DNA of 64,000 nt from Mycobacterium intracellulare ATCC 13950. Lineage in GTDB: Bacteria > Actinomycetota > Actinomycetes > Mycobacteriales > Mycobacteriaceae. Within the stretch, counting starts at the first letter, position 1; each line of letters begins with the position of its first letter. Positions 36,639 through 45,536 of this stretch are shown in pieces. The notes beneath the pieces are model-generated. The model made no database searches. It was not told the origin of the DNA and saw only the letters and a program-made list of their open reading frames with translations. Made by a program: the position numbers and the translations under genes. Location of the stretch: assembly GCF_000277125.1 (NCBI RefSeq), contig NC_016946.1, forward strand, positions 2,604,001 to 2,668,000, read 5' to 3'.

Positions 36639-36808
36639 CAGGCGTTATCTCGTATACCCACGGTAAGAGTGCGAGATCAAGATTGCGGCAACGCTCCTTA
36701 ACGGTCGCAGCACAACCTCCCCGCTCCAGGAACAATGGACCATGCGCAGCGCCCGTCCCCTCGAAACCGCGCTCGGCATTGCGCTGGCCACTCGGCGATT
36801 CTGAAGGC

Positions 36809-36973
36809 ATGACATCGGGACCGCCGCCCGAATACGACGGATTCGAATATGCAGTGTTACCGGTAATCCGGACGGTTCCGCGATCGCACGTCGCGGTTAC
36901 CGTTGGTGGCCTGAGGCAAGCTTTGGCCATGACATCGACTCCCTCTGATGTGGAATTAATCCGCCTGAGGTGA
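36809..36973 (+). CDS. Small hypothetical protein sharing a segment with the endonuclease relic
   Basis: 54-aa frame from ATG 36809, preceded by GAAGGC. Residues 28-52 match the 34143-34217 copy: VAVTVGGLRQALA then MTSTPSDVELIR. In the last 12 codons 6 of 7 differences between copies are silent third-position changes, a coding signature. The endonuclease-like part of the other copy is absent; the frame ends two codons later. May be an intact small gene or a truncated end. Confidence 0.4.
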   Translation: MTSGPPPEYDGFEYAVLPVIRTVPRSHVAVTVGGLRQALAMTSTPSDVELIRLR

Positions 36974-37006
36974 TCGACGGCTCGGCCCGTTCGACAGGAT
37001 AAGGCG

Positions 37007-37882
37007 ATGCCGCCGTACGGATTCGACATTGATGATGAGTTGCACGATCAGTTGCGTGCTCCAGTTCCACCGGGCGTACTGGCATGGGTTGAGCGCCAGA
37101 CAAAGTGTCAGGTCATTGCGCAGCGGCCGTTGGAAGGCGGCCAGTCCGCGGCGATTCACCGTCTTGTTCTCGATAACCGAAGCGCTGTGATCCTGCAGCG
37201 ATTCGTCTTGGATTGGATCCGCGACGAGCCGTGGGCTCCTGCGAACGAGGTACTGGTCTTAGGTCTTTTGGCCGACACATCAGTTCCAGCGCCGAAGGTG
37301 ATTGCCGCCGACCCGCACGGACAGGACACCGGTGTGCCCAGCGTATTGATGACCGCACTGCCAGGCGCCGTCGTGTGGGACCCACCAGAGCTGGACCCAT
37401 GGCTGGACGCCGTCATCGACGTCATGATGACGATTCATGCCATACCGGCGCCGCAACAGTTACGCCGGTGGGAGCCTTACCCGCCGGAGAACGCCCCACC
37501 GGCGTGGACCCGCTATCGGTGGGCATGGGAACGCGCCGTCACCACGTACCATGATGTGCGCCCAAGCAGCGACCGTGTGTTCTTACACCGCGATTTTCAT
37601 CCCGGCAACATCTTGTGGCAGCAAGGCAAAATATCCGGACTTGTCGACTGGGTCTCGTCGTGCGCCGGACCCGTCCAGGAGGATATAGCCCACTTCCGCG
37701 TGAACCTGGCCATGCACCACGGACAAGGCGTCGCAGATCGCTTCCTGCGGCGCTGGATGCGCGCCAGCGGCCAGTTTGTATACCACCCCACCTGGGATCT
37801 ACTAACTGCGGTGTCTATGGGCGGCGACGAACCCAACCACCAACTCGACGAATTCATCGCAGCCGCCGCCCACCGCCTCTGA
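37007..37882 (+). CDS. Phosphotransferase, APH / choline kinase family
   Basis: Kinase-fold protein, 291 aa. The catalytic loop is HRDFHPGNIL with His194, Asp196 and Asn201, and the metal Asp214 is in GLVDW. The N-lobe nucleotide region is around 40-70 and the hinge LMTALPG near 115. Similar mycobacterial proteins are called aminoglycoside or macrolide phosphotransferases; actual substrate unknown. It lies just past the relic region. Confidence 0.85.
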   Translation: MPPYGFDIDDELHDQLRAPVPPGVLAWVERQTKCQVIAQRPLEGGQSAAIHRLVLDNRSAVILQRFVLDWIRDEPWAPANEVLVLGLLADTSVPAPKVIAADPHGQDTGVPSVLMTALPGAVVWDPPELDPWLDAVIDVMMTIHAIPAPQQLRRWEPYPPENAPPAWTRYRWAWERAVTTYHDVRPSSDRVFLHRDFHPGNILWQQGKISGLVDWVSSCAGPVQEDIAHFRVNLAMHHGQGVADRFLRRWMRASGQFVYHPTWDLLTAVSMGGDEPNHQLDEFIAAAAHRL

Positions 37883-38013
37883 CCGCGTTACCTGATCAAC
37901 GCCTCCCGCCGACGCGATCACCGCCACAACGCAATGTCCGGGAAGCGGGAAACAGATCACCCATCCACAGGAATTGACAATTCCTCAGCAGGGGGTGTTT
38001 TCAGATCAACATT

Positions 38014-38032
38014 CGTCTGTTGGCGCCAGACG
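38014..38032. terminator. Candidate terminator hairpin after the APH gene
   Basis: CGTCTG (38014-38019) pairs with CAGACG (38027-38032) over a 7-base loop. A second small hairpin, AGGAATT-GAC-AATTCCT, is at 37969-37985. Both are in the gap between convergent genes. Confidence 0.45.
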
Positions 38033-38057
38033 ACGACCCGTGACTGGGAGTTGGGGC

Positions 38058-38075
38058 CCCGGGCTACAGCCCGGG
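38058..38075 (-). terminator. Hairpin at the lipoprotein stop codon
   Basis: CCCGGGC-TACA-GCCCGGG surrounds the stop codon of the LGFP lipoprotein gene. It is a 7-bp perfect GC stem with a 4-base loop and could end transcription from either side. Confidence 0.5.
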
Positions 38076-38672
38076 TGGTACGACGTTGCCGTTTACCGTC
38101 ACTTCGACCTGGCCGGTCTTCGGGTTGTACTCGATTTTGCCGTGCTCGAAGTTCGATACAAGCAGATCGCCAACGGTGTTCACGTCGCTGGCCGGGAAGC
38201 CCAGCGGTCCCGCCGACCCGTTATTGCCGGTGATCGCGGGCGCGCCGTTCGGGTCGCGCGGAACATTCCATGCCTCCCGGATCTTGCCCGTGGTGATAAA
38301 CGCGAGTGTACCGACCGCGTCGTTCCTGGCGGTGATCACACCGCCCTGGAACTGCTGAAATACCAAGCCGCTCTCCCGTTTTCCAGCGTTGCGGTCACCC
38401 GTCAGCGGTTTGCCGAGGGCCTGCTTCTGATCCTGAGTTGCCGACGAGTACTTGGCGGCGATCGGGCCGGTCAGGATCACCTCGACGTTGCCCTCACCGA
38501 TGAGCTTCACCTCCGCAGGCGGCGCTGGAGTCTTAGACGTGGTGGTGGCGTTCACCCCTGCGTGAGGCGGTGCCGACGCGTCGACGCTCTTGCCATTGCC
38601 GCAGCCCACAGCAATCAGTGCGACGGCGGCCAGGCCGGCGACTGCCGCGTGGCGGTATGCGATCGTTCTCAT
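38064..38672 (-). CDS. LGFP-repeat lipoprotein
   Basis: 202-aa lipoprotein. The signal ends in a lipobox near residue 24 (LIAVGCG). A Thr/Pro-rich linker (about 35-55) leads to a domain with FQGGVITARNDAVGTLAF and GPLGFPASDV, which match LGFP repeats found in actinobacterial wall-associated and cutinase- or mycolyltransferase-linked proteins. It is expected to sit on the outer face of the membrane and touch the wall (inference). Confidence 0.82.
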   Translation of the reverse strand: MRTIAYRHAAVAGLAAVALIAVGCGNGKSVDASAPPHAGVNATTTSKTPAPPAEVKLIGEGNVEVILTGPIAAKYSSATQDQKQALGKPLTGDRNAGKRESGLVFQQFQGGVITARNDAVGTLAFITTGKIREAWNVPRDPNGAPAITGNNGSAGPLGFPASDVNTVGDLLVSNFEHGKIEYNPKTGQVEVTVNGNVVPPGL

Positions 38673-38790
38673 GAGCTTCCTCTCGCGTCTTCCTGAGGCA
38701 GGCGGTCGTGGTCGTCGTGGCTCCGAACGAACTTACCCGCGGTCATCGACGGCGAGCCAGGGCACCTAACGGAGGATCACCGCAGCTTTG

Positions 38791-39480
38791 TCAGCTGCCC
38801 AGCACCGAGACGATCTTCTTGGCGGTAGCCTTGGCCGATCCCGGATTCTGGCCTGTGACCAGCCGCCCATCGACAACGACGTGCGAGGCGAAGGGAATCA
38901 GACCCTTAACGTAGCGGGCGCCGCGCTTCTTGATTTCCGCTTCGGCGTTATAAGGCACCAGCTTGTTGACCCGGGCCAGGACCTCCTCCGACCAGGCGAA
39001 CCCGGTGAGCTTGCGCCCGGCAACCAAGAGCGATCCGTCCGACAGCTTGGTGTTGAGCAGGCCGCAGTAGCCGTGGCAGACCGAGGACACGACTCCCCCG
39101 CGCTCGAAGATCTCGCGCGTGATGTGTTGCAGGCCTTCGCTATCCGGGAAGTCATACATGACCGCGTGGCCGCCGGTGAAGTAAATCGCGTCATAGGCCG
39201 TCGAGTCGATCTCATCGGGTGCGGCGGTGCGGGCCAGCAGCGCCATCTTCGTATCGTCGGCCTTCCAGGCCTTGGCGCTCTTGCCGAAACTGGGGAACTT
39301 CAACGAGCGCGGCTCCAGCGGTGAAGTGCCGCCTTTCGGGCTGACGATCGTCTGTTCGTAACCCGCTTCGGCGAAGACGTCATAGGCGTGCGTCAACTCG
39401 GAGAGCCACAGCCCGGTCGGCTCGGCGGGGTCGTCGTAATGGGCGACGTTGGAGACGACGTTGAGGATGCGCTTGGTCAT
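38791..39480 (-). CDS. DJ-1/PfpI (type 1 glutamine amidotransferase-like) protein
   Basis: 229-aa Hsp31-like protein. The nucleophile elbow [13 protein letters not shown] has the Cys followed by His, and [19 protein letters not shown] carries the conserved Glu/Asp region. Relatives act as glyoxalase III or deglycase-like detoxifying enzymes. The ATG overlaps the stop of the methyltransferase gene, so the pair is coupled. A longer open frame upstream is antisense to nothing but overlaps the methyltransferase gene, so it is not used. Confidence 0.88.
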   Translation of the reverse strand: MTKRILNVVSNVAHYDDPAEPTGLWLSELTHAYDVFAEAGYEQTIVSPKGGTSPLEPRSLKFPSFGKSAKAWKADDTKMALLARTAAPDEIDSTAYDAIYFTGGHAVMYDFPDSEGLQHITREIFERGGVVSSVCHGYCGLLNTKLSDGSLLVAGRKLTGFAWSEEVLARVNKLVPYNAEAEIKKRGARYVKGLIPFASHVVVDGRLVTGQNPGSAKATAKKIVSVLGS

Positions 39481-40433
39481 CCTCCCAGGATTCCACTCAT
39501 AGCCCGCCCTGTGCCCAGCGTCGACGTGTAGTAGGTGACACCGTTCATCGTTTGTCGATTGTCGTCGGTCTGTGGGATCGGCCCCAACTCGTGGTCCGCG
39601 AGCAGTCGACCCATTGGAGTTGCGACCGATGTCCAGCCGCGCGCGTCGAGGTACGCTCCGACGTCGTGGCGCTCGCCCTCGAACTCGATCACGGTGAAGT
39701 CGGGTTGAAAGCCGTGCCGGCGCCACTTGGCGGTCGCCGCCTGCATGCGTTCGCGGGCCGCGTCGGGGTCCATGTCGGCCGTATTCGGGACGGCCTCGGT
39801 GCCGAGTCGACTTCCTGGCGCGCTGAGCGCGGTGATGGTGTCGAGCAGCTGGTCCTGGGCCCCGGGTGCCAGGTAGCCAAACAGCCCCTCGGCGATCCAC
39901 GCCGAAGCTCTGTTGGGCTCGAAGCCCGCCTCGTTCAGCGCCGTCGGCCAATCCTGGCGCAGGTCGGTCGCGACCGGCCGCACGTCGGCTTTGGGTTCGG
40001 CGCCAAGACTGGCCAGCGTCGTTGTCTTGAACTCGATGACGGCCGGTTGATCGATCTCGAACACCGTCATCCCTCCGGGCCACCCCAACCGATACGCGCG
40101 GGTATCCAGGCCCGAGGCGAGGATGACGGCCTGGCGGATGCCCGCCGCGGCGGCATCCGCAAAGAATTCGTCGAAGTACCGTGTGCGCGCCGCGATCGAC
40201 GCGGGCATCTGCGCCAGGCCCCACGGGCTGCCCTCCACGTCGACATCCGACGCGGACAGCTCACCGGTAGCCCAGCGGGTCAGAAAGGTCACGCCGACCG
40301 CGCGGACCAACGGCTCGGCGAAGGGATCGTTGATGTCACCATTGGCGGTCGCGATGGCCCGCGCCGCGGCCACCATCGTCGCCGTGGTTCCTACGCTGGT
40401 GGCGGGATCCCACGATCCCTTCGTTGGTGGCAT
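39477..40433 (-). CDS. SAM-dependent methyltransferase (TIGR00027/LCMT family)
   Basis: 318-aa mycobacterial class I methyltransferase of a large paralogous group (Rv0726c/Rv0731c type). Signatures are [36 protein letters not shown] (SAM-binding) and [14 protein letters not shown]. Substrates of the family are largely unknown. It is translationally coupled to the DJ-1-like gene. Confidence 0.9.
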   Translation of the reverse strand: MPPTKGSWDPATSVGTTATMVAAARAIATANGDINDPFAEPLVRAVGVTFLTRWATGELSASDVDVEGSPWGLAQMPASIAARTRYFDEFFADAAAAGIRQAVILASGLDTRAYRLGWPGGMTVFEIDQPAVIEFKTTTLASLGAEPKADVRPVATDLRQDWPTALNEAGFEPNRASAWIAEGLFGYLAPGAQDQLLDTITALSAPGSRLGTEAVPNTADMDPDAARERMQAATAKWRRHGFQPDFTVIEFEGERHDVGAYLDARGWTSVATPMGRLLADHELGPIPQTDDNRQTMNGVTYYTSTLGTGRAMSGILGG

Positions 40434-40579
40434 TCTCTACCTCCGAAGTTTTTGGCTACGTAGTGCGTTGCGCTGCGCTCGGAGGCAACGAACTCGCCAC
40501 TGCACGGCACGAAGCGCATCGGCGCCCGGCTTGGGCCGGTGGGCCCCCGGAGCGGCACAGGCTCAGTGCACCGTCGGCG

Positions 40580-41008
40580 CTAAGTGCAAGGATATTGCCC
40601 GTTGAGCACGCAATTCACCGGTGGTGAGTAGGTACCGCTCAACACGCCCCTGAAACCACCTGTGGCCGAACTACCGGGCGCAATGACGCGATTCCAATTC
40701 GCGGGCGTGAGCACATAGTGCGTGCCAGTCTGCGTGACGGTGCTGTTCCACGCGTGCAAGACGGATTCGCCCGCCGGCAAGTCGAACTCGAGCTTCCAAT
40801 CGTTCAGCGGCGCCATGCTCGAGTTGGTGACGGTGAAGTGGGCGATGAAACCGCTCTGCCACGAATGGGACACCGATAACGTCGCCGTGGCAGCGGCCGC
40901 GTGAGCTGCCGGCGTGATGGCAAGTCCGAGCATGACAACCATCAAGGCCGCCACGGCCGCGTGAAGCGCTGTGCGCCAGCGCTTCACGCAATTGTCCACT
41001 CCCGCCAT
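40580..41008 (-). CDS. Secreted CBM2 carbohydrate-binding protein (Rv1987-like)
   Basis: 142 aa, the length I recall for Rv1987. A signal peptide (about 1-38, ending in AAHA) precedes one family 2 carbohydrate-binding module. The module has WQSGFIAHFTVTN, WKLEFDLPAGESVLHAWNS and NWNRVIAPGSSATGGF, with surface Trp residues that bind cellulose or chitin, and a Cys pair (NCVLNGQYPC). No catalytic domain. It would bind polysaccharide outside the cell. Confidence 0.88.
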   Translation of the reverse strand: MAGVDNCVKRWRTALHAAVAALMVVMLGLAITPAAHAAAATATLSVSHSWQSGFIAHFTVTNSSMAPLNDWKLEFDLPAGESVLHAWNSTVTQTGTHYVLTPANWNRVIAPGSSATGGFRGVLSGTYSPPVNCVLNGQYPCT

Positions 41009-41126
41009 ACCAGCAACACTAAAGCCGCAGAAGCGACATCGGGCCTCGCATCGCGGGTAAGCCGCAGTACCTTTGCCCAACCGAAACCGTCATGAAATTT
41101 AGCCTTGATCCGTCCCCGGACTCCCC

Positions 41127-41516
41127 TTAGTCGCGCCCTCGGGTGAGGATCAGCAACGCGATCGGCAGCGTGGCGATCGCGAGGGTTGTGGTCTGCGCAA
41201 CCGCGGCCGCCGTCGTGAAGTTCTCGAGGTGTGTCACGTGGAAGACCAAGTGCGGGACTGCGAACAGCAGGTAGGCGCCCAGTGCGACCCGGACCAAGCG
41301 TCGTTCCATCGTCCTCGCGGCGGTGACGACGACGAGCGCCAGCGCGAGGTTCATCGCGCCGTAATCGCGCATGAGGTGTTCGGAGTAGGGCGGGATGCGA
41401 TCGACCCACGGGACATAGTCGTAAAAGGCCCGAGGAGCCAGCGTCGCGACGAGCCCGACCGCGACTTCCACGAATGCCAAAAACCACAGTCCGCCGCGCA
41501 GCACGGGGCTGGTCAT
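41127..41516 (-). CDS. Four-helix membrane protein (DoxX/DUF4345-like)
   Basis: 129-aa integral membrane protein with four hydrophobic segments. The loop VPWVDRIPPYSEHLMRDYG is conserved in a family of small actinobacterial proteins. The ATG overlaps the stop of the epimerase gene and the pair follows the ECF41 sigma gene, so the three form one operon. Function unknown. Confidence 0.7.
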   Translation of the reverse strand: MTSPVLRGGLWFLAFVEVAVGLVATLAPRAFYDYVPWVDRIPPYSEHLMRDYGAMNLALALVVVTAARTMERRLVRVALGAYLLFAVPHLVFHVTHLENFTTAAAVAQTTTLAIATLPIALLILTRGRD

Positions 41517-42304
41517 CGTCGCCTCAAGTAAGCGCGGATGGCGTCGCGGTACGGCAGCCGGCCGGCGGCTTGCTGTTCTTCGAGGTATTGCTCGAACGTG
41601 ATCGTGCCGGCGGCGTGCTCGGGGGTCAGCAGCCCGCCGCCACGAATCCCACCAAATACCTTGCCGGGCAATCGGATCGGGGCCATGGGACGACGCCTAC
41701 CGGCAATCCCCAGGTAGCTGCGGGCGAGATCGTCGAGCGTACGCGCCTGCGGACCCCCGAAATCCGGTGCGCGCCCGATCGGCTCGCCGAGGGCCAAACC
41801 CGCCAACCGTTCGCCCACGTCGCGCACGTCGACCGGTTGGAATTTCAGGCCTGACGGCAGCGCCATGACCGGCGGTTTCGCGAGCACGCGCAATACGAAA
41901 GCGATCAGGTCGTGAAACTGGGTCGCCCGCAGCACCGTCCATGGCAGGCGCGACTCGGCGATCGTGCGTTCGTTGGCGAGCATTCTGCGGTAGAAGGCGA
42001 AGGGAACGCGATCGATCCCGACGATGGAGACGTACAGCAGATGCGGTGAACCCGCCCGTTTGGCAGCCGCGACCAGGTTCTCGGTGGGATAGACGCAGTG
42101 CACGATCGTGTCGACGCCGTCCAGCGCCGCATCGAGCCCAGCACCGGTCTGCACGTCCCCCACGACATGTTCGACGTCCGCGCGTTGGTTCGGGCGCCGT
42201 CCGCGGCTCAGGACCCGGACGTCCTTGCCCGCGGCCGTCAGCTGGTCGACGACGATGCGGCCTACAGTTCCGGTGCCGCCGGTTACGAGTACACAGTTCG
42301 TCAC
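41513..42304 (-). CDS. NmrA-like NAD(P)-binding protein, ECF41 partner
   Basis: 263-aa atypical SDR. The cofactor motif VTGGTGTVG is at residues 7-15; the YxxxK active-site pair is lacking, as in NmrA-like proteins. It starts 3 bases after the SigJ-like gene. ECF41 sigma factors are typically next to a carboxymuconolactone decarboxylase, oxidoreductase or epimerase, and this protein is the expected partner. Confidence 0.85.
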   Translation of the reverse strand: MTNCVLVTGGTGTVGRIVVDQLTAAGKDVRVLSRGRRPNQRADVEHVVGDVQTGAGLDAALDGVDTIVHCVYPTENLVAAAKRAGSPHLLYVSIVGIDRVPFAFYRRMLANERTIAESRLPWTVLRATQFHDLIAFVLRVLAKPPVMALPSGLKFQPVDVRDVGERLAGLALGEPIGRAPDFGGPQARTLDDLARSYLGIAGRRRPMAPIRLPGKVFGGIRGGGLLTPEHAAGTITFEQYLEEQQAAGRLPYRDAIRAYLRRR

Positions 42305-42307
42305 GTC

Positions 42308-43216
42308 TTATGAACCGGATGGCGCCGCCGGATGTGACAACTGCTTGGCAAGAAAGCGCAATTTGTCCGGATTGGCCAAGACCCGCAGCGCCGCTATCTG
42401 GTCCCCGGCGATGTCGAAGCACAGGACGCCGGCCAGCGTGTCGCCGTCGAACGCCAGCATCGCGGGCTCGCCGTTGATCTCGGCGACGTCGAGACGCGGA
42501 CCCGCCTGCGCCAGGTTCCTGCCGAACACGCGCGCCACATAGCGGGCCGTCCGATCGCGGCCCGAGACGACGCGCCGGGCGGCCGCCACCTTGCCGCCGC
42601 CATCGGCCGTCGACGTCATGGTGTCGGTCAAGATTTCGACGAGTCCGTCCACGTCGCCGGCCCGGGCGGCGGTAAAGAACCGTTCGACGAGGCGCCGCCA
42701 CTGCGCCCGGTCCGGTTGGAAGCGCCGCCGGGGCTCACCCAGCCGCTGGCGCGCCCGCCGATACAGCTGGCGGGCGTTGGCTTCCGAGGTTTCCAGGATC
42801 TCGGCGATCTCGAAATGGCTGTAGGCGAACGCTTCTCGGAGCACGAACGCCGCACGCTCGGTGGGCCCGAGTCGCTCCATCAGGCTCAGCAGCGCGATCG
42901 ATACCGACTCGCGCTGTTCGGCGGTCTCGAGCGGCCCGAGCGTCCGGTCGTCGGTGAGAACGGGTTCGGGAAGCCACGGGCCGGGGTAGACCTCCCGGCG
43001 GGCGCGGGCCGACGTGAGCCGGGTGAGGCACAGGTTCGTGACGGCCGTGGTGAGCCAGGCCGGCAGCGATTCGATGGCCTCCGCATCAGCGCGGTGCAGG
43101 CGCAGGTACGCGTCCTGCACGGCGTCTTCCGCCTCGCTCGCCGACCCCAACAGCCGGTATGCCAACCCGAACAGACGCGGCCGCTGAGACTCGAAATCCC
43201 GCACGACATCGCTCAC
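42308..43216 (-). CDS. ECF41-type (SigJ-like) RNA polymerase sigma factor
   Basis: 302-aa sigma factor. Region 2 spans about 10-75 (YRLLGSASEAEDAVQDAYLRL), region 4 about 105-160, and a SnoaL-like C-terminal domain about 175-295. The two ECF41 hallmarks are present: DGGGK at 205-209 and NPDKL at 282-286. In this group the fused domain, rather than a separate anti-sigma factor, modulates activity. It is first in an operon with the NmrA-like and membrane proteins. Confidence 0.92.
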   Translation of the reverse strand: MSDVVRDFESQRPRLFGLAYRLLGSASEAEDAVQDAYLRLHRADAEAIESLPAWLTTAVTNLCLTRLTSARARREVYPGPWLPEPVLTDDRTLGPLETAEQRESVSIALLSLMERLGPTERAAFVLREAFAYSHFEIAEILETSEANARQLYRRARQRLGEPRRRFQPDRAQWRRLVERFFTAARAGDVDGLVEILTDTMTSTADGGGKVAAARRVVSGRDRTARYVARVFGRNLAQAGPRLDVAEINGEPAMLAFDGDTLAGVLCFDIAGDQIAALRVLANPDKLRFLAKQLSHPAAPSGS

Positions 43217-43335
43217 CCGTGCAAGCCTGCCACCGGTGCGCGCGGATCAGAATCGCTGAGAAACCTCGCCCGATATCTCGACCCCGGTGGCACGTTGACG
43301 AGTGGCGTTGCTGAACCTGGAAGCGCGACGTTGGG

Positions 43336-44145
43336 CTACTCGAATCGAGACGACGGGGTCAGCTCCGCGTGGACCGTGCGACCGAACTTGGACCGCATCA
43401 AGCGATGCGCCGACGGGACCAGGACGCCGTGCAGGAAGGGATACTTCTGCCGCAGCAGGCGCCCCACCTGCCGATACTCATCTCCGTCGAGCAAGCGCAC
43501 GACGCCAGGTTGCACGGGTCCCGTCGGCTTGCCCGACCCCGTGGACGGCCCGAATTCGACGGTTGGGTTGCGCCGGATCCGGCGGATTTTGACCGCTTGC
43601 TCGAAACTCCGGAAGTAGGCGCGATCGCCGTCCACGACGATGCTGACGGGGCTCGAGCCGGGGGTGCCGTCCTTGCGAAAGGTGATCAGCCGGATCGTCT
43701 TCTGGCGCACCAATGGCGCCAACGTCTGGCTGGTGGCCATGGGAACGCTGCCCAGTACGTAGCCCAGTTGATGTAGCCGCAGCACGAACGCCGCGACCAG
43801 GGCCACCGATACCGCACCGAGCGCCCACGCTTGGGCGGGCGAACCTCCCAGGTCAAGGTCCATCACGTGGTTCACGGTATGCACGGTGTTGGCCACAATG
43901 AACCCCGCGAGGGCGACAGCCAGAGCGTCCGCCCAGATCAGGGCGAGCAGCAGCGTGATTCCCAGGCCTATCTGGAACGCGCCGACGTCGTGCAGAAAGT
44001 GCTGGTGCTCGCCAAACCCGACGGCACGGGCGAATGAGGGCGGATCGAGCACACACCAGATCCCGATGCCGGTGGTGACCGTCCCGACAAAGGCCGTCAC
44101 CGCGATCAGGTATGCCCGCGCAATGCCACTCAAGCGCTTCATCAT
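43336..44145 (-). CDS. Membrane domain fused to a PPOX/F420-type split-barrel domain
   Basis: 269-aa two-part protein. Residues 1-125 hold four membrane helices of DoxX-like type. Residues 135-265 are a split beta-barrel of the pyridoxamine-phosphate-oxidase-like, F420-dependent kind (TIRLITFRKDGTPGSSPVSI, RAYFRSFEQAVKIRRI). The usual PPOX proteins are soluble, so the anchor is notable. GGGAGAGG precedes ATG 44145. It is divergent from the DUF899 gene. Confidence 0.78.
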   Translation of the reverse strand: MMKRLSGIARAYLIAVTAFVGTVTTGIGIWCVLDPPSFARAVGFGEHQHFLHDVGAFQIGLGITLLLALIWADALAVALAGFIVANTVHTVNHVMDLDLGGSPAQAWALGAVSVALVAAFVLRLHQLGYVLGSVPMATSQTLAPLVRQKTIRLITFRKDGTPGSSPVSIVVDGDRAYFRSFEQAVKIRRIRRNPTVEFGPSTGSGKPTGPVQPGVVRLLDGDEYRQVGRLLRQKYPFLHGVLVPSAHRLMRSKFGRTVHAELTPSSRFE

Positions 44146-44319
44146 GCCGCCTCTCCCACAATTGGCTTGTCTGTTCCTCATTCGCTAGACGGGACGGGGC
44201 GGCAACATGTGACATCGCTAGCGGCGGCATCGACGGGCCGCCCATCCCTACCGATGAATCCCGGGCGCTCCGGCAGTCAGTCCTTCCAGACGAACAAATC
44301 GAGAGCGAAGGTAGATGCC

Positions 44320-45027
44320 ATGCCCCCCGAAACCGCGGCCTTGCCGCCTGTGGTCGATCACCGAACCTGGCGCGCCGAACTCGACAAACTGCGCAAACGT
44401 GAGAAGGCCGCCACCCGCGAGCTGGATGCGATCGCCGCGCAGCGCCGCCGACTGCCGATGGTCGAGTTGCCCGACTACATTCTGATCGGTGCCGACGGGC
44501 CCATCCGCCTGGTCGACGTGTTCGACGGTCGCGCCCAGCTCATCGTCTACCACCACATGTGGTCGGACGGCGCGGAGTGGCAGTGCAGCGGGTGCACCGG
44601 CTTTACGTCACAGTTCACCCGGCTGGAGTTCCTCGACCGCTATGACGCCCGGTTCGTCGTTGTCACCAACGGACCGATCGAGGAAGCACTCGCCTACAAG
44701 CGCAAGGTCGGCAATCGCATGGATTGGTATTCGTCATCGCAGAGCCCCTTCGCCGCCGACATGGATGCGCCACCCGGCGGCGGTTTCGGCGTCAACGTGT
44801 TCCTACGCGACGGCGGCACCGTGTACCGCACGTGGCATACGAACGGGCGGGGCACCGAACAACTCAGTCACACCTTCGCGTTGATCGACGTCCTGCCATG
44901 GGGCCGCCAGGAGGAATGGCTCGATTCACCCGAAGGCTGGCCCTCGCGACCCACATACTCCGGATGGCTCGACTCCCCCGCTATCGCAGCCGCCTACGGC
45001 CCAGGGACAAACGAGGACAACGCATGA
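44320..45027 (+). CDS. DUF899 thioredoxin-like protein
   Basis: 235-aa thioredoxin-fold protein of the DUF899 family. It opens with LPPVVDHRTWRAELDKLRKR and has the redox-type CSGC motif in EWQCSGCTGFTSQF, then GFGVNVFLRDGGTVYRTWHT. Start ATG 44320 follows GAAGGTAG. The stop overlaps the SRPBCC gene start (ATGA). Possibly a thiol-disulfide or peroxide-handling protein; unproven. Confidence 0.88.
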   Translation: MPPETAALPPVVDHRTWRAELDKLRKREKAATRELDAIAAQRRRLPMVELPDYILIGADGPIRLVDVFDGRAQLIVYHHMWSDGAEWQCSGCTGFTSQFTRLEFLDRYDARFVVVTNGPIEEALAYKRKVGNRMDWYSSSQSPFAADMDAPPGGGFGVNVFLRDGGTVYRTWHTNGRGTEQLSHTFALIDVLPWGRQEEWLDSPEGWPSRPTYSGWLDSPAIAAAYGPGTNEDNA

Positions 45028-45500
45028 GCGCCAGCGATGAACGATACGTCGTCACCCGCACCATCGCCGCGACCCCGGCCGAGATTTTCGCTGTCCTCGT
45101 CGACCCAGCGCGCCACCAGGACACCGAGCCCACCGACTGGGTCCGCGACCCGGTCGACACTGCGCCGCTCACCGGCGCGGGACAGATGTTCGCGATGAAC
45201 ATGTACCTCACGCGGGCGGGAGGCGACTACGTCACGCACAATCTGGTCAACGTGTTCGACGAGAACCGTGTCATCGGGTGGATGCCGGGCGTGCTCGACG
45301 ACGCGGGCGGGCATGTGCCCGGCGGGTGGTTCTGGCGTTACGACCTCGCCCCCAACGGCCACCGCACGGACGTCACCCTCACTTACGACTGGAGCGGCAC
45401 GCCGCAGCACTTCCGAGAACGCGTTGGTGAAATGCCCATTTTCTCTGAGGATTACCTGGTCGCATCGCTGGCCGCTCTGGAGCGATGGGTCGCGGGCTGA
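45024..45500 (+). CDS. SRPBCC (START-like) domain protein
   Basis: 158-aa ligand-binding fold. It begins VTRTIAATPAEIFAVLVDPARH, the usual AHSA/polyketide-cyclase opening, and ends with a long helix (SEDYLVASLAALERWV). Translationally coupled to the DUF899 gene. It may bind a hydrophobic ligand. Function not determined. Confidence 0.85.
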   Translation: MSASDERYVVTRTIAATPAEIFAVLVDPARHQDTEPTDWVRDPVDTAPLTGAGQMFAMNMYLTRAGGDYVTHNLVNVFDENRVIGWMPGVLDDAGGHVPGGWFWRYDLAPNGHRTDVTLTYDWSGTPQHFRERVGEMPIFSEDYLVASLAALERWVAG

Positions 45501-45536
45501 TCACATCTCCCCCACCCGGCACCAATGCACCCATCG

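Noticed and set aside
38791..40224. 477-codon frame that would fuse extra sequence to the DJ-1-like protein
   Set aside because: The added part overlaps the methyltransferase gene on the same strand and is low-complexity; the ATG overlap at 39477-39480 gives normal coupled genes.
43217..43335. ECF41 autoregulatory promoter (TGTCACA-type -35)
   Set aside because: No convincing match was seen in the region before the SigJ-like gene.
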